Assembly (NCBI GenBank): GCA_033182465.1
Contig: CP137322.1
Span: forward strand, 496,001-560,000
DNA from: Sanghuangporus weigelae
Taxonomy: Eukaryota; Basidiomycota; Agaricomycetes; Hymenochaetales; Hymenochaetaceae
Direction: 5' to 3'
DNA: 64,000 nt
Part shown: one piece after another, positions 34,483 through 45,818 of the stretch
How positions within the stretch are numbered: the stretch's first letter is position 1
Layout: the number at the start of each line of letters is the position of its first letter
The notes under the pieces: model-generated
Databases searched by the model: none
What the model was told of the DNA's origin: nothing
The model's input: only the letters and a program-made list of their open reading frames with translations
Made by a program: the position numbers and the translations under genes

Positions 34483-36117
34483 TCAGGACTCAAGGAACTC
34501 CTTGATCTTTTCCGTGATAAAAGCTACATCTGCTGGACTTGCTCCTCCTCCAGCTGAAATCGCGATCAATTATTTCGCTGATGAAGAAAAAAGAGTGGAA
34601 ATTTTGCCTACCTGCATGTCCCCAAACAGTTGGAATAATTGCGAGACGCGCATCTCTGAGATGGGATAGTTCATTCTGGCTATCCTCAGGCTATTCGTAC
34701 TCCGCTTAATGAATTACTTCCTGGATAACTTATCGGACGACGGCTCACCGGGAAATATAGATCAGTCTTGCTTGGCATAATGAGCGCCTTAGCTGTGATG
34801 GATTTCAATGCCTTCTCCAGATCTCCTCCATCTCTTATCTTTGAGATGTCCCCGCTTTGCCAGGTGTGTAATAGTGTTATCAGGTCATTCGCGTCCCAAT
34901 TCGTCACGAAACGGCCCTCCCATGCCTCGCGTATCCAGGACTCCAAGTCTGGATATCTAGAGATGATGATCTGAGTCTTTGAGCTCAGAACATGTTCATG
35001 TCACCCTTACAGCCCGTTCGCAGTGTAATTATGCTCGCGGAACCACTGTACAGACGTCAAAACTAAACATGTCCCGTTGAAAACCCGGTTGACTTACCGT
35101 TTGGCCGTACGCCCAGGCGCTATATACTCGCGCAAAAGCACGAACGCCATGCTCAGCGGGTGTCTTGTAATGACCGTTATCAAAATCCTTGGATGCTACA
35201 AGAGCGGCTTTTGGACCCTCCAAAAAACTGATCAATCTGGTGTGTGACCGTTCTATAAAGCGATGATCCAAGTGAGTACTGACCAGATGTTATGTAGACT
35301 CGTGCGTGCCGAGGAGCAGATTACGACAAAACGTTCGACAAAATCGGGATACATAGCTGCCCAATGGTATGCCTGTAAACCAAAATTTTACTACTAATAA
35401 GCCGAAGTTAGCTTCGAGCAGAGACATACCTGTTGACCGCCCATCGAAAATCCAATAACACAGTGTAGTTTTTGCACGCCAAGCTTCTTTATCAGGACTG
35501 CGTATTGTGCTCGTCTATGCATCGACAAGTAATAAACGAATGGGCAGGCCGATCCAGGTCACAAATATGGTGTAATGAACTGCGCACATATTGTCAGGAT
35601 ATGAGACCGCCGGGAAATAGGGTCCATTATAAGGTTTAGGCTGCTGTCTTTCAGCTTCAGTCATACCGATAAAGGCAGGCCTTGCTTACCGTATTAGATG
35701 GAGAGGAAGACTGACGTATCTGTCAGTGAACAGAATCATCGGTTTATTATTTGAAGTCTACCTCTCCGTTTGAAAAGAGCGCAAAAGTGACTACGAAGTA
35801 TTTGCTCGTGTCCAATGCCTAGAAATTTGAATGATGAAAAGCATGTTATCTTACACTCTGTTTTCGAACCTTTCCCTCTCCAACCAGATACTCTTGGCCT
35901 TAAACGAAAGCCACAGGATTTACGATAAGGATTGCATCACATCAAGATTGACAAGTACGTGCTCACTTCCAAGGCTCATCTTCGCACCATAACACGTCGG
36001 AAAGACGATGCATGGGTTGCTCGAATTTCCGTATGTCCTGTAAGCAGTTATGGCATTGGGAAGCACGCCTCCCAGCACTTTGAATCTTCCGTGCTCATAA
36101 TACTGCGTTTCAGTCAT
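34483..36117 (-). CDS. MET2-like alpha/beta hydrolase (homoserine acetyltransferase family), copy A
   Basis: Alpha/beta-hydrolase-fold acyltransferase-like protein. Start MTETQYYEHGRFKVLGGVLP at 36117; PCIVFPTCYGAKM follows, then after short introns GQEYLVGEGK-like and ALDTSKYFVVTFALFSNG sequence. The nucleophile elbow is VIGFSMGGQQ, spliced to AYHWAAMYPDFVERFVVICS. Later comes LEGPKAALVASKDFDNGHYK and FVTNWDANDLITLLHTWQSG. The acid residue lies in MPSKTDLYFP and the catalytic His in IIPTVWGH; the end is ADVAFITEKIKEFLES. All splice joins I tested keep the frame, so this copy looks intact. The protein is shorter than Met2 (about 480 residues), and the substrate (homoserine or another alcohol) cannot be told. 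It is the downstream member of a tandem array with B and C. Confidence 0.82.
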
Positions 36118-36454
36118 GTCTATTCGGCTTCCTACTCTCCAAGAAACAGGTTAGCCAAGGTAATAGCAGGTGAGCGCAAGTCGTCGCATGCGACTGACAA
36201 TTGATTTGTAACAAAGTACTTTATTCATGAGAATGAGAAGCCTAAGGTCACAAGATAAGTAGTGTGATTTCTTCTCACTGTTTAGCATAGGGCAATCCGA
36301 ATAGCAGAACCGCTACATTTGGATATGTGAATCCTCTCACAGTATCTTCGATTTATATTTGAACTTGTGCAAACGTAATCCAATACTGAAAGAATTACAT
36401 TCTTTCTTACTCTCGCTCTATGCAATGGTCGCTGATATACATTCTTGAGAACCA

Positions 36455-37072
36455 TCAAGTTTCGAAAAACTCTTTGATCCTTTCTGTGATAAAAGATACG
36501 TCTGCTGGATTCTCGCCTCCTCCAGCTACAAGATTTGAGTATCATTATTAGTCAATGGATTAATCCTGGCGGTCAGTAAAGCTTACCAGCATGGCCCCAT
36601 GTTGTTGGGATTACCGCTAAACACGCATCCACTAAATAAAAGATTTCTCATTCGCTATCCTCGACCTGCTCGAGTCGTTGTTATATTTATTCCAATCAAG
36701 TGGGCGAGTAGTACTTACAGGAAAGTAAAAGTCAAACTTGCTCGGTATAATCAACGCCTTGGCTTTTATGGACTTCAACGTCTTCTCTAAGTGGGTACAG
36801 TTATGATATCAGGCACTCAAGTACCCTCACTTTTCCCTCGCCAATCAAGTATGCATGAGCTTGATATTCAGGTGATTCAGTCCAATGCATGTAAAGATGA
36901 AAATCAAGCGACTTAACTTACCTTCGAAGCTCAGCTTCGCTCCGTAGCATATTGGGAACACGGTGCATGGATTGTTCGGATTCCCGTATGTTCTATATGC
37001 AGTAATAGCATTAGGAAGAACACCACCCGCAACTTTGAACCTTCCATGTTCATAATACTGGGTTTCCGCCAT
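36455..37072 (-). pseudogene. Internally deleted MET2-like alpha/beta hydrolase, copy B
   Basis: The N-terminal exon is clear (MAETQYYEHGRFKVAGGVLP at 37072, with TYGNPNNPCTVFPICYGAKL) and a second small exon gives AYLIGEGK. The sequence then jumps directly to LEKTLKSIKAKALIIPSKFD, which belongs to the end of the catalytic domain. The region that would hold the GFSMGG nucleophile is absent; by comparison with copies A and C roughly 0.9-1 kb is missing. In the following stretch the equivalent of the EDSQNELSHL segment carries an in-frame TGA. The last exon remains recognisable (AVIPTTWGH and PADVSFITERIKEFFET). It cannot make a working hydrolase. Similarity to copy A at the N-terminus suggests a recent duplication followed by deletion. 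Confidence 0.85.
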
Positions 37073-37339
37073 AACTATTCTTCGTCAGTCAGTGTACTAG
37101 GAGAGGTAGGAGACAGATAGTTGTGCGTGAACGATTGATTCATAGCGGAGGACAATACTCATGAAGATGGAGAAGATTTAGCTCATGCGCCTTCAATGCG
37201 CCAATTCTTCTCACTTCTCGATTCAAAAGAGACTCCACTGCAGAACCACGGTGTATATTTCTGATGATAGACGATCTCGATCTCCAGTATTCGTATATGT
37301 AGGAATGGTCAAATTTGAACTTCGCCATGACGCTTCACC

Positions 37340-39080
37340 TCAGGATTCTAAGAAGGCACGGACTTCATTCTTGATAAACTCGTCATCTATGGCATTTGAA
37401 CCTCCACCGGCTAGTATATATAGCATGTTATTAAAGCGATGATTACAATGCAGGCATAAATCGAAGGGCGTCAAGCTCACCCATATGACCCCAAACAGAA
37501 TCTATCACGACAAGTTTTGCATCCATTAGGTGCGAGACTTCGTTCTGACTGTCTTCAGGCTGCAAGAAATACCATTACTTTTCTGAGGGGCGATGCGGAT
37601 AACATTGTTGCGACAATGCTCACCGGAAAGTAGAGGTCCGTCTTCGATGGCATGACAAGTCCTTTTGCTTTGATCTTGCTTAAGCAGGCCTCATAGTTGC
37701 CTCCGTCACGAATGCGCGAAACATCTCCGGCTTGCCAAGTGTGAAGAAGTGTAATCAAATCATTCGCATCCCAACCCAAGTAACCAGCCTCCCAATCTTC
37801 ACGAAGGAAGGAGTCGAGGTCGGCGTACCTGGCGTAATGAGATTACCTAATAAGAAAAGCTAGGTAGAAACATTCGACTTACTTCCCGTCGTGCAAGTAT
37901 CCGTGATTTCTGAACCACTTAAGAACGTCTATCAGTTCGTTTTATGCGAAATGAACTACCTTTTTTCTAGGACTTACAGTTTGGCCATATGCCCAAGCAC
38001 TATATGCTCGTCCAAACGCACGAATACCGATTTGCGGGACAGTCTTGTAATGCCCGTTGTCGAAATCCTTTGAGGCTACGAGCGCCGCCTTCGGCCCTTC
38101 CAAGAAGCTGCAGGACAGGATGTCGTTCATCTTTCGATTTGTCTGGTCATGATGATTTGATCGTACCATTTATTATGAGGACTCGTTTTCGCAGAACCAC
38201 ATATTGGGATGAACCTGCAGTTCACAAGACCTGCATCAGTAAGTTCGCATCGTTATAATGACACGGAACACACCGTTCAACATAGTCAGGATACATTACG
38301 GGCCAGTAGTAAGCCTACGATGGATCACACAGACTGTCATGCAAGACCGACCGCCGATATCTATGCGTTCGAATACGTACTTGCTGGCCTCCCATAGAAA
38401 AGCCTATGACAGCGAAGATTTTCTGTATCCCAAGAATTTTTGTAAGGACCTCGTACTGAGCATGGCTGGATATAGAAGAGGGTCAGTAGGCCCACGCAAT
38501 CAGATAACTGGAGATAGCTAGCATGTTGTCTTCATAAGACACAGCAGGGAAGTATGGTCCATTGTAAGGCGGAGGCTGAGTGTATTGTTGTGACCATTAT
38601 TATGTATATATATGCTCGAAGAAAAGGCAATCCCTTACCGTGTTCGATGGAGACGTAGACTTCAGCAATATATCAGCAATAGACTAGCTTCTACATCGCG
38701 CTATACTTACCTCTCCGTTGGAGAACAAAGCAAAAGTGACAATGAAATACTTGCTCGGTTGAAGTACCTAGTTGAGAGGAAATTTAAGATTCATAATATA
38801 ATCTGAAAAGCTCTATTCATACCTTGTCTTCGCCTATCATATATGTCTGATCTAGCAATCCAGTACCTTGTTATCTGAGCTTACCCCAAGTGTAGTGTAT
38901 ATTCGACCTGGAGTGCTCACCATCTAATTTTCCACCATAGCATGTTGGAAATACTATGCACGGATTACTCTTATCACCGAAGGTCTGATAAGCTGTGATA
39001 GCGTCAGGAAGCACTCCTCCCAAAACACGGAGGCGACCATGGTGATGGTATTGAATCGGAGCGTCCTTAGATTCGGTCAT
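37340..39080 (-). CDS. MET2-like alpha/beta hydrolase, copy C
   Basis: Start at 39080 (MTESKDAPIQYHHHGRLRVL), then PCIVFPTCYGGKLDGE. The nucleophile exon reads EVLTKILGIQKIFAVIGFSM, then GGQQ, spliced to AYYWPVMYPDYVER and FIPICGSAKTSPHNKW. Later exons give LEGPKAALVASKDFDNGHYK, AFGRAYSAWAYGQT, MPSKTDLYFP, EDSQNEVSHLMDAKLVVIDS, VWGHMAGGGSNAIDDEFIKN and the end EVRAFLES. Ser, Asp and His candidates are all present, and introns are at the same places as in copy A. It differs from A more than B does, so it is probably the older paralogue. It is divergent from the TM9 gene at 39673. Confidence 0.82.
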
Positions 39081-39672
39081 GACAGTGTGGTTAAAGAACA
39101 AGATAGAAAGTTCTTGAGTCGAGAACCAGAACCTGAGTGCTGAAAGTCCATGGCACACGGTCTTATCTGAGAAGCGGGGCAGAGCTCCATTCATGCACTA
39201 GCTTTCCCATGCATTCAATACTCCTTCAGCAGGGTTTTCAATTTAAGAACCGTTCTCCCTCGTGACGAGATATTGAGCACCTGAATAGTTGTCGTGTTTC
39301 CTGCCTGCACATGGTATTCTTTCTTATTGGCATATCCGAAGTCTCCAAGAGATGTGAGTGCAAATAAGAAACGGCAAATAGATAAAAAAGGTATAAAACA
39401 CAATCTCGAGGTGATTTTCCCGTTGGCGACGATGTTTCGAGTCGAGAATGTAAGCAGCGTGAACTTGAAGAACAGAAAACATTTGAAGGTGAAACGCAGA
39501 TCCATATCCGCCCGCCAGATACGGAATTCGAAACTCTGGATCTGAGGTCACGTGCAGGACAGTACCGTACGTACTCACACAACTTCACGCCGACAGACAC
39601 GTATTTACCAGACCAGACTATTCATCATTCTTCACTCAAAATTGTCAGTTTTGTCGGTCATATCTCGACAAA
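39081..39672. other. Divergent region between MET2-like copy C and the TM9 gene
   Basis: 592 bp containing both promoters. Short frames on both strands between 39215 and 39600 have no recognisable domain. A pyrimidine-rich stretch precedes the TM9 start. Confidence 0.5.
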
Positions 39673-42397
39673 ATGCGGCTTGCTGCATTTGTTCTGGTGC
39701 TTGCAAGTCTGGCCTCGAGAGGCATCAATGCATTCTACCTACCAGGCGCTGCTCCACGCGACTACCAGGAGGGTGAACGCGTCGAGCTGTATGTCAATGC
39801 CTTAACACCAATAATTGGTTCGACGGATAATGCGAAGCTAGTGCGTTGTTACTCATTTGTCTCATTTGTGAAGTTGCATCTTGCTCAATACTTGCTTCTC
39901 TAGAAATCAATGATCAATTGTAACTGAATTTTCTCGTGATTGCGTGGCGCTGCAGAGCTGAATGCATGATCTTCTTCTAGATGACTATTACAACCCCGCG
40001 TTTCACTTCTGCGAGCCGGAGGAAGGGATAAAGAAGCAGCCCGAGTCATTAGGCTCTATTCTTTTCGGAGACCGTATATTCAACTCAAAATTTGACGTGA
40101 GTTCAGAGCCCAAACTCCACCTCTCAACTTATTTGACCTCCTCACAGATTGAAATGTTACGAAACAATGCCACGTGTCGTACTTTGTGCACCACAAACGT
40201 CCCATCAGAGGATGCAAAATTCATCAATGATCGTATCAAGGAGGATTATGCGTTGAACTGGCTTATTGACGGGTTACCTGCTGCGGAGATGAAGAAGGAC
40301 CTTAAATCCGGCGAAATTTTCTTCGACATGGGATTCAACCTTGGGAATGACGACGATGAATTCGCGGAGCGTCCAGCTTTGAATAATAACTATGATATCT
40401 ACATAAGGTTAGTTAGTGAACTTTTGTCTGTAGACTAGTTCCCTTCTGATTCTCCGTCCCAGGTATCATGAACCAATACCAGGTGTCTACAGGGTCGTTG
40501 GTGTACTGGTTTGGCCATCAAGGTAATTCAAATATTTAATGCGTCGTTCAAGTCCCTGACCTTTTCCAGTATTGGAGGCAACCAGGATATCGAGACTTGT
40601 GATTCTACGGCCGCCAATCCGCTCTTCTTGAACGAAGAACAAGAAACGCAAGTGCGATACACGTACCGTGTACTCTGGACTGTAAGTTATCGACATAGTG
40701 TACGATGAAAACTAGCTGATAGAATGTGACAGGAATCGGACACGCCATGGGTAAAATTTTGTTTGAACTTGCTGTGTCCAGACGATTGATCTTCTTTGAA
40801 GGCTACTCGATGGGATAATTACCTACATATATTTGACCCGAAGATCCACTGGTTTAGTCTCATCAACTCTTTCGCGATCGTCGTCTTCCTTTGCATCATG
40901 GTTGCGATGATTGTCTACAGAAGCGTTTCGAGAGACGTGAGAATTCGTTTTTGATATTCTGGTTTCGGCGCTGACCAGGTCATTACAGATTTCACGATAC
41001 AATGCCATTGATTTAAGTGTATGAAGATACTGTATCATAAGACCTTGAAGGTTGTGACTGACCTGTTTAATCCAGGAAGACGTACAAGAGGATTTCGGAT
41101 GGAAGTTGGTGCATGGCGAAGTCTTCCGGACCCCGCAAAATCCCCTTATTCTCTCCGTGATAGTAGGTAATGGTGCACAGCTGTGTGCCATGGTCGGAGT
41201 CACTCTTGGTAAGAATTATACATAAATAGCCTCTACATTGTTCATAAACGCTCCTTGCTACGACAGTGTTTGCCCTGTTCGGGTTTTTGTCGCCTTCAAA
41301 TCGCGGGTCGTTAGCAACGGTGATGATGGTTTGCTGGACGTTCTTCGGCGGGTTTGTTCACTTCTTATTCTACCATTCTTCATACTGGCTTTACCTCTAA
41401 CCACAGCATCGGCGGGTACGTCTCCGCCCGAGTTTACTCCTCTCTCGGCGGGACAGACAGGAGGAAGAACACCTTCATGACAGCAGTTATCCTCCCAACT
41501 ATCGTCTTCGCAATCGTATTCTTGCTGAATTTCTTCCTGATTGCTGCTGGATCGTCTGGAGCGGTACCGTTTGGCACGATGCTCCTGATTGTTTTGCTCT
41601 GGTTTGGTATATCTGCTCCGCTGTCTTCAATCGGAGCGTATTTCGGGTCTAAACATGGGGTGCGTCGTGTCGTGAATCGTTAGGAAGTTATGGCTTGACT
41701 GATTTGTGTGTTTAGGCGATCTCTCATCCCGTTCGTGTGAATCCTATTCCTAGACAAATACCTCCCGGACCAAAATATCTCCGTCCATACGTGAGTTTTT
41801 GAACCCGACCTCTCTTGAATCAGCACTCAGTTCGTAAATTTCAGTGGGCTGCAATTCTCAGCGGGATCCTGCCTTTTGGTACGTATCAACCCCTCACATC
41901 ACAGACGTCTTCTAATTTACTCTTTGACAATAATTCAGGCGCAGCCTTCGTCGAACTCTACTTCGTCCTCTCAAGTCTCTTCGCCTCACGCGCTTACTAC
42001 GCCTTCGGCTTCCTCGCGCTCACAGCCATCCTCGTCGCACTCACCACCGCGACCGTTACCATCCTCTTCACCTACTTCCAACTCTGCGCAGAAGAGTACC
42101 GCTGGCACTGGCGCGCATTCCTTTGCGGCGGCGGTAGCGCCTTTTGGTTGTTGATTTATGGACTGTATTATTGGCTCTCGAGGCTCTCGCTCGATTCGTT
42201 CTCGAGCGTGGTGTTGTATTTGGGGTACTTGGCGCTGCTTGTGTTGTTTGACTTTTTGATTACTGGTGAGTACATTCAATCCGCAGTTGAGTGGTGATGT
42301 CAATGTTTATTTATTATTTGCGCCGTCAGGAACGATTGGCTTCCTAGCGAGCTACTGGGCTGTACGGAAGCTCTACAGTTCCATTCGCGTAGACTAG
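39673..42397 (+). CDS. Transmembrane 9 superfamily protein (EMP70/TMN type)
   Basis: Nine-span endosomal/Golgi membrane protein of the nonaspanin family, linked to endosomal sorting, cell adhesion and metal handling in yeast. A signal peptide (MRLAAFVLVLASLASRGINA) precedes the luminal start FYLPGAAPRDYQEGERVELY, which is typical of the family. After two introns KSMINY joins DYYNPAFHFCEPEEGIKKQP. Later luminal parts include LGSILFGDRIFNSKFD, YHEPIPGVYRVVG and VLVWPS. The C-terminal half holds the hydrophobic segments, e.g. TVIFAIVFLLNFFLIAAGSS and AFVELYFVLSSLFASRAYYA. The end, KLYSSIRVD, is a variant of the KxD/E cytosolic tail that binds COPI in this family, with Arg in place of the usual Lys. 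Members are hard to separate, so no symbol is given. Confidence 0.9.
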
Positions 42398-42591
42398 TTT
42401 AGTTCCTAGGTTGTGTATCCGTTTTCTTGTAACCCATCGCAATTAGTTATTATTGCTCTGCTCATAGTAAAGTATAGCATCTCTGTTTCTTTTCTTTTCC
42501 TTCTCCCTCCATATGATACCATTCAGTCATGAATAAGCTTCTGTACTGTAGGTTCGATCGGAATAAGAACCAAAGTGAGAAAGAGCACATG

Positions 42592-44452
42592 TTAGCATAG
42601 GGCGAGGACAAGGTGACTGTCCTTCCCCGCTCTGAGGATGGCGACACCACTATCGATCAGATCAGTCTCTTGAAGAGTCTGTTGCACGTCGACAGGGGCG
42701 TTGTTCAGGTAAAGACCCTTCGAAGCAGCCAACCTCCGTGCATCGCCTTTTAAAAGTCCTCTCATCAGCACAAAGGACACACAGGAGCCCCAACGACAAA
42801 GAGCGAATGTAAGGAAAAGCTTACTGTTACTGTTCGTTAGTGCGTACTTCCCTGCAAGTTTCCACACCGGCTGACCGATGGTTTCGTCTCGTAAGCATCG
42901 GACGAGGCGCGGATCCCCTTCGAGGGCGTTGACGACGTCGTGCGCTGATAGTTGTGAGAGGGAGGTCTCGAACAGGGCTTGAGTTGCTATCCGCGCGTGG
43001 CTGACGGCCTCGCCTAAGTGGACAAAGATTCCAAATAAGATGGAAGAAGTAGGAGCGTCACGAATGATGAATCTTACCGCCGTGAATGAGCTCTACGACT
43101 TCTTCTGCCAGAACGCGCTGTGCTGTTCGGTTTTCGGGTGCGCTCTGAAGCAAGAAAAGGAGAAATTTGAGTGCAGAGTGGATTTTGAACGTGGAAGGAT
43201 CACTCACCTCGTGCTTCTGGATAATATCCGCGATCTCTTCTGTTGGGAGAAGTGTAAACATGTGCAGGTACTTCCCGACGTCTGCATCAGCAGTTCGAAG
43301 GAAGAACTGAAAGTATTAGCAGATATTAGCAGACAATGAGTATCAAATAAATATAGAAATTCATTACATCTATCACCCACCTGATAAAAATCAAGCACAC
43401 TCGTCAACCCTCGGTCCAACCAAACAGCATTCCCTTCACTCTTCCCAAACTTCGCACCCGAAGCCGTCGTGAGCAAAGGCGTCGTCAACCCATGCGCAAT
43501 AGGATCCTCCTTCTTTCTCGTTCTATCAATGAGATCTACGCCGGAGAGGATGTTTCCCCACTGATCCGAGCCGCCGAGTTGTAGAGTGCATTGCCGGGTG
43601 TTGTACAGATGGTAGAAGTCGTAGGCTTGGAGGAGCTGGTATGTGAATTCGGTGAATGAGATACCTTGTTGGGAGGACATGCGGATCTTCACGCTAGGGA
43701 AGAAGATATGGTCAATGCTTTTGGAAGAACGCAGGACGAAGCTTAACGAACCTGTCTCGACTGATCATAGTCGGTACACGCGCATGCCTCCCTGCTTTCG
43801 TTAAGAACTCCAACAGTCCCAAAGATGCTAACCATTCCGCATTGTTAGCAACTTTTGGTAAAGACCCAGGTTCGTGAATCTGTGACGAGCGCAATCGCTT
43901 CGACCCATATTTCACTGCAGACGAGAAAAAGCCATCCACAGCTCGCGTCAGGCTCTCAACATTATCCACAGCCTTCTCTTTCCCCAGAGGTTTTCGCTCC
44001 TCCGTCTTGCCAGACGGGTCACCAACAAGTCCCGTAGCTCCTCCTATCTAGTTTCTCGTGAGTCTTATGCTTTACGTCGGACATTCGGCACAATCGAAAA
44101 GCTCACGAGTGGTATTACTTCATGTCCACGAAGAAAGAAATGGAGTAGACACATGAGCGGTAAAAGATGCCCGACATGTAGGGATTTCGCAGTCGGGTCT
44201 ATTCCTAAGTATACTGTGCTCTTCTGCTCGAGACGTTCAGCAATATCCGAGCGACTTTCTTGTCAAAACACTTCAGTTGAAAGAGATTGGCAGAAGAAAA
44301 ACAAAATTCTCTTACTTTGTCGCTTGGAAGATCATTCCTCTGGAATCTAGTTCATCGACAAGGATTTTTGACGAGAATAGCCGGTTTGTATCTATTCGAA
44401 GACATTTTTGAATCGATTTTATGTGAAATAGTGAAAAAGTTCGACAGATCAT
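42592..44452 (-). CDS. MSY1: Mitochondrial tyrosyl-tRNA synthetase
   Basis: Class I synthetase charging mitochondrial tRNA-Tyr. The start at 44452 gives [20 protein letters not shown], an amphipathic Arg/Lys/Ser-rich leader that fits a mitochondrial targeting peptide. Next come [39 protein letters not shown] (HVGH is the HIGH motif), [50 protein letters not shown] and [19 protein letters not shown]. The KMSKS-type loop is [14 protein letters not shown]. The C-terminal region includes [13 protein letters not shown], a helical part with [16 protein letters not shown], and an S4-like tail ending [17 protein letters not shown]. Introns are short. It is separated from the TM9 gene by 194 bp (convergent). 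Confidence 0.94.
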
Positions 44453-44699
44453 GAAGGAGAGAGAGGTGAGAAGAAAACAAGGTTCGTATCACGTAACATC
44501 AACTGATACTGCCCAAATTTTGTTTGTTTTGTGTGACCGTGAGTCGACCCAACCCGCGACCATCATCGTCGATGCTTCTGAGAGTTGTCGTTCGAGTGAA
44601 CTGACACCCAGTAAGATGCCCTTTGTCTCGAGTACATCTTGGGCACATCACTCACTAGATATAGAGTACACCAGGCAGAGATGCCATGTTTCCTCGCAG

Positions 44700-45330
44700 T
44701 CTCCTTTAGTGCTGCAACTTCGATGCCAGTATTTATACTGCTGATCCACTATTCTGCTGCCGTATTTCGTTGGCAGAAATGAGGATCGCCTGGCGATGAT
44801 TTTTTAATACAGTTTCCTAGCTTATCATCTCGGGGCAAATTTTTTACGCTGATGAAGGTGTCTGCATCTTGCACATAACGTGCGTCTTGGCATGCCCAGG
44901 GGCGCGGGCGCCTTGTAGGGCAGAGCAAACACAAGCCGGGAGTCATTCATATCAGTCTTTGCTCACGGCTTCTATGGCAAACTTGCTACATTTACTGGAG
45001 TATCTTTCTCATACTGCTGATCCTGTATTCTCCCGTTGGATTTTCGTCTGCAGAATTGAGGATTAGCTGGTGATGGTTATTTGCTACCTTGAGTTCGTGA
45101 CTCAACCATTACGGGGCAAACTGACGCCGATGAAGGTGTCTGCTGTCCTGCACATAACGTGCACTCAGGACGTGCCTTGTAGGGCAGCGCGAACACAAGC
45201 TGGAGTTATTCATATCAATCTTTGCTCACATGTTCTGTGGTGAACTTGCTCCATTTACTGCAATATCTTTCTCACACTGCTGATCCTGTATTCTCCCGTC
45301 GGATTTCGTCCGAACCAGCAGGCGATGATT
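44700..45330. repeat. Imperfect tandem repeat, about 276-bp unit, two copies plus a partial third
   Basis: The phrase ACTGCTGATCC recurs near 44737, 45013 and 45274, and GATGAAGGTGTCTGC recurs at 44851 and 45129. The text between them aligns with substitutions and small gaps, including a shared CACATAACGTGC and CCTTGTAGGGCAG. The unit has no coding potential I recognise and no terminal inverted repeats or target-site duplication that I can see. It may be a local segmental duplication or the relic of a mobile element. Short frames across it encode similar peptides (YLSHTADPVFSR) in two copies, which only reflects the repeat. Confidence 0.7.
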
Positions 45331-45818
45331 ATCGATATCGGTGTTGTGTATGCAGTTCTTCGACGTCGTCCTGGGCTTTCGAGGAAGATTTTATTTTAGA
45401 TAATATATATTGGAGTTGTCAAAGGTTGGCAGAAGCCGGGCTCTGAATTAGGGCGGTGATAATTGATGATGTCCAGATTGACTCTTTGTGTACCTACTGT
45501 GCACTGGCCATCACACTTACATTCAAATTCAGGTTTCGAAGACTTTTGCGATTGCTTCATTGCTACTTCTCAGTTTCAGTAGATTTCTATGTATTTACAA
45601 TCTTTCTCTATGGTATCAATAATTTCATGAACAGAAATACAGGTAGAAATCTAAATATTATTCAGTTTGGTGTGTTCATAAATTATACTTACCACAATTT
45701 GAAAATTTGAAGACGCGTTTCAGCACGTGCCACACGCGTTTCGGTACGCGCTGAGCCTGTGACCATCTCCTTGTTCTTGACCATCTAGCTACAAGATCTC
45801 TCTGTCTTTCAAATAAGA
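45331..45818. other. Intergenic region upstream of DUO1
   Basis: 488 bp, AT-rich near 45590-45710, containing the DUO1 promoter. No TATA consensus at the usual distance is convincing. The stretch 44453-44699, on the other side of the tandem repeat, holds the MSY1 promoter and likewise shows nothing further. Confidence 0.5.

Larger units (their letters stand above)
34483..39080 (-). repeat. Tandem array of three MET2-like hydrolase genes (A, B, C)
   Basis: Three head-to-tail copies in the same orientation share exon order and intron positions; B has lost its centre. Intergenic spacers are about 340 bp (A-B) and 270 bp (B-C). The array looks to have arisen by unequal crossing-over. Confidence 0.85.

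Noticed and set aside
44749-45066. Short frames within the 276-bp repeats giving similar peptides
   Set aside because: Similarity comes from the DNA repeat; the frames are short, on both strands and lack domains.
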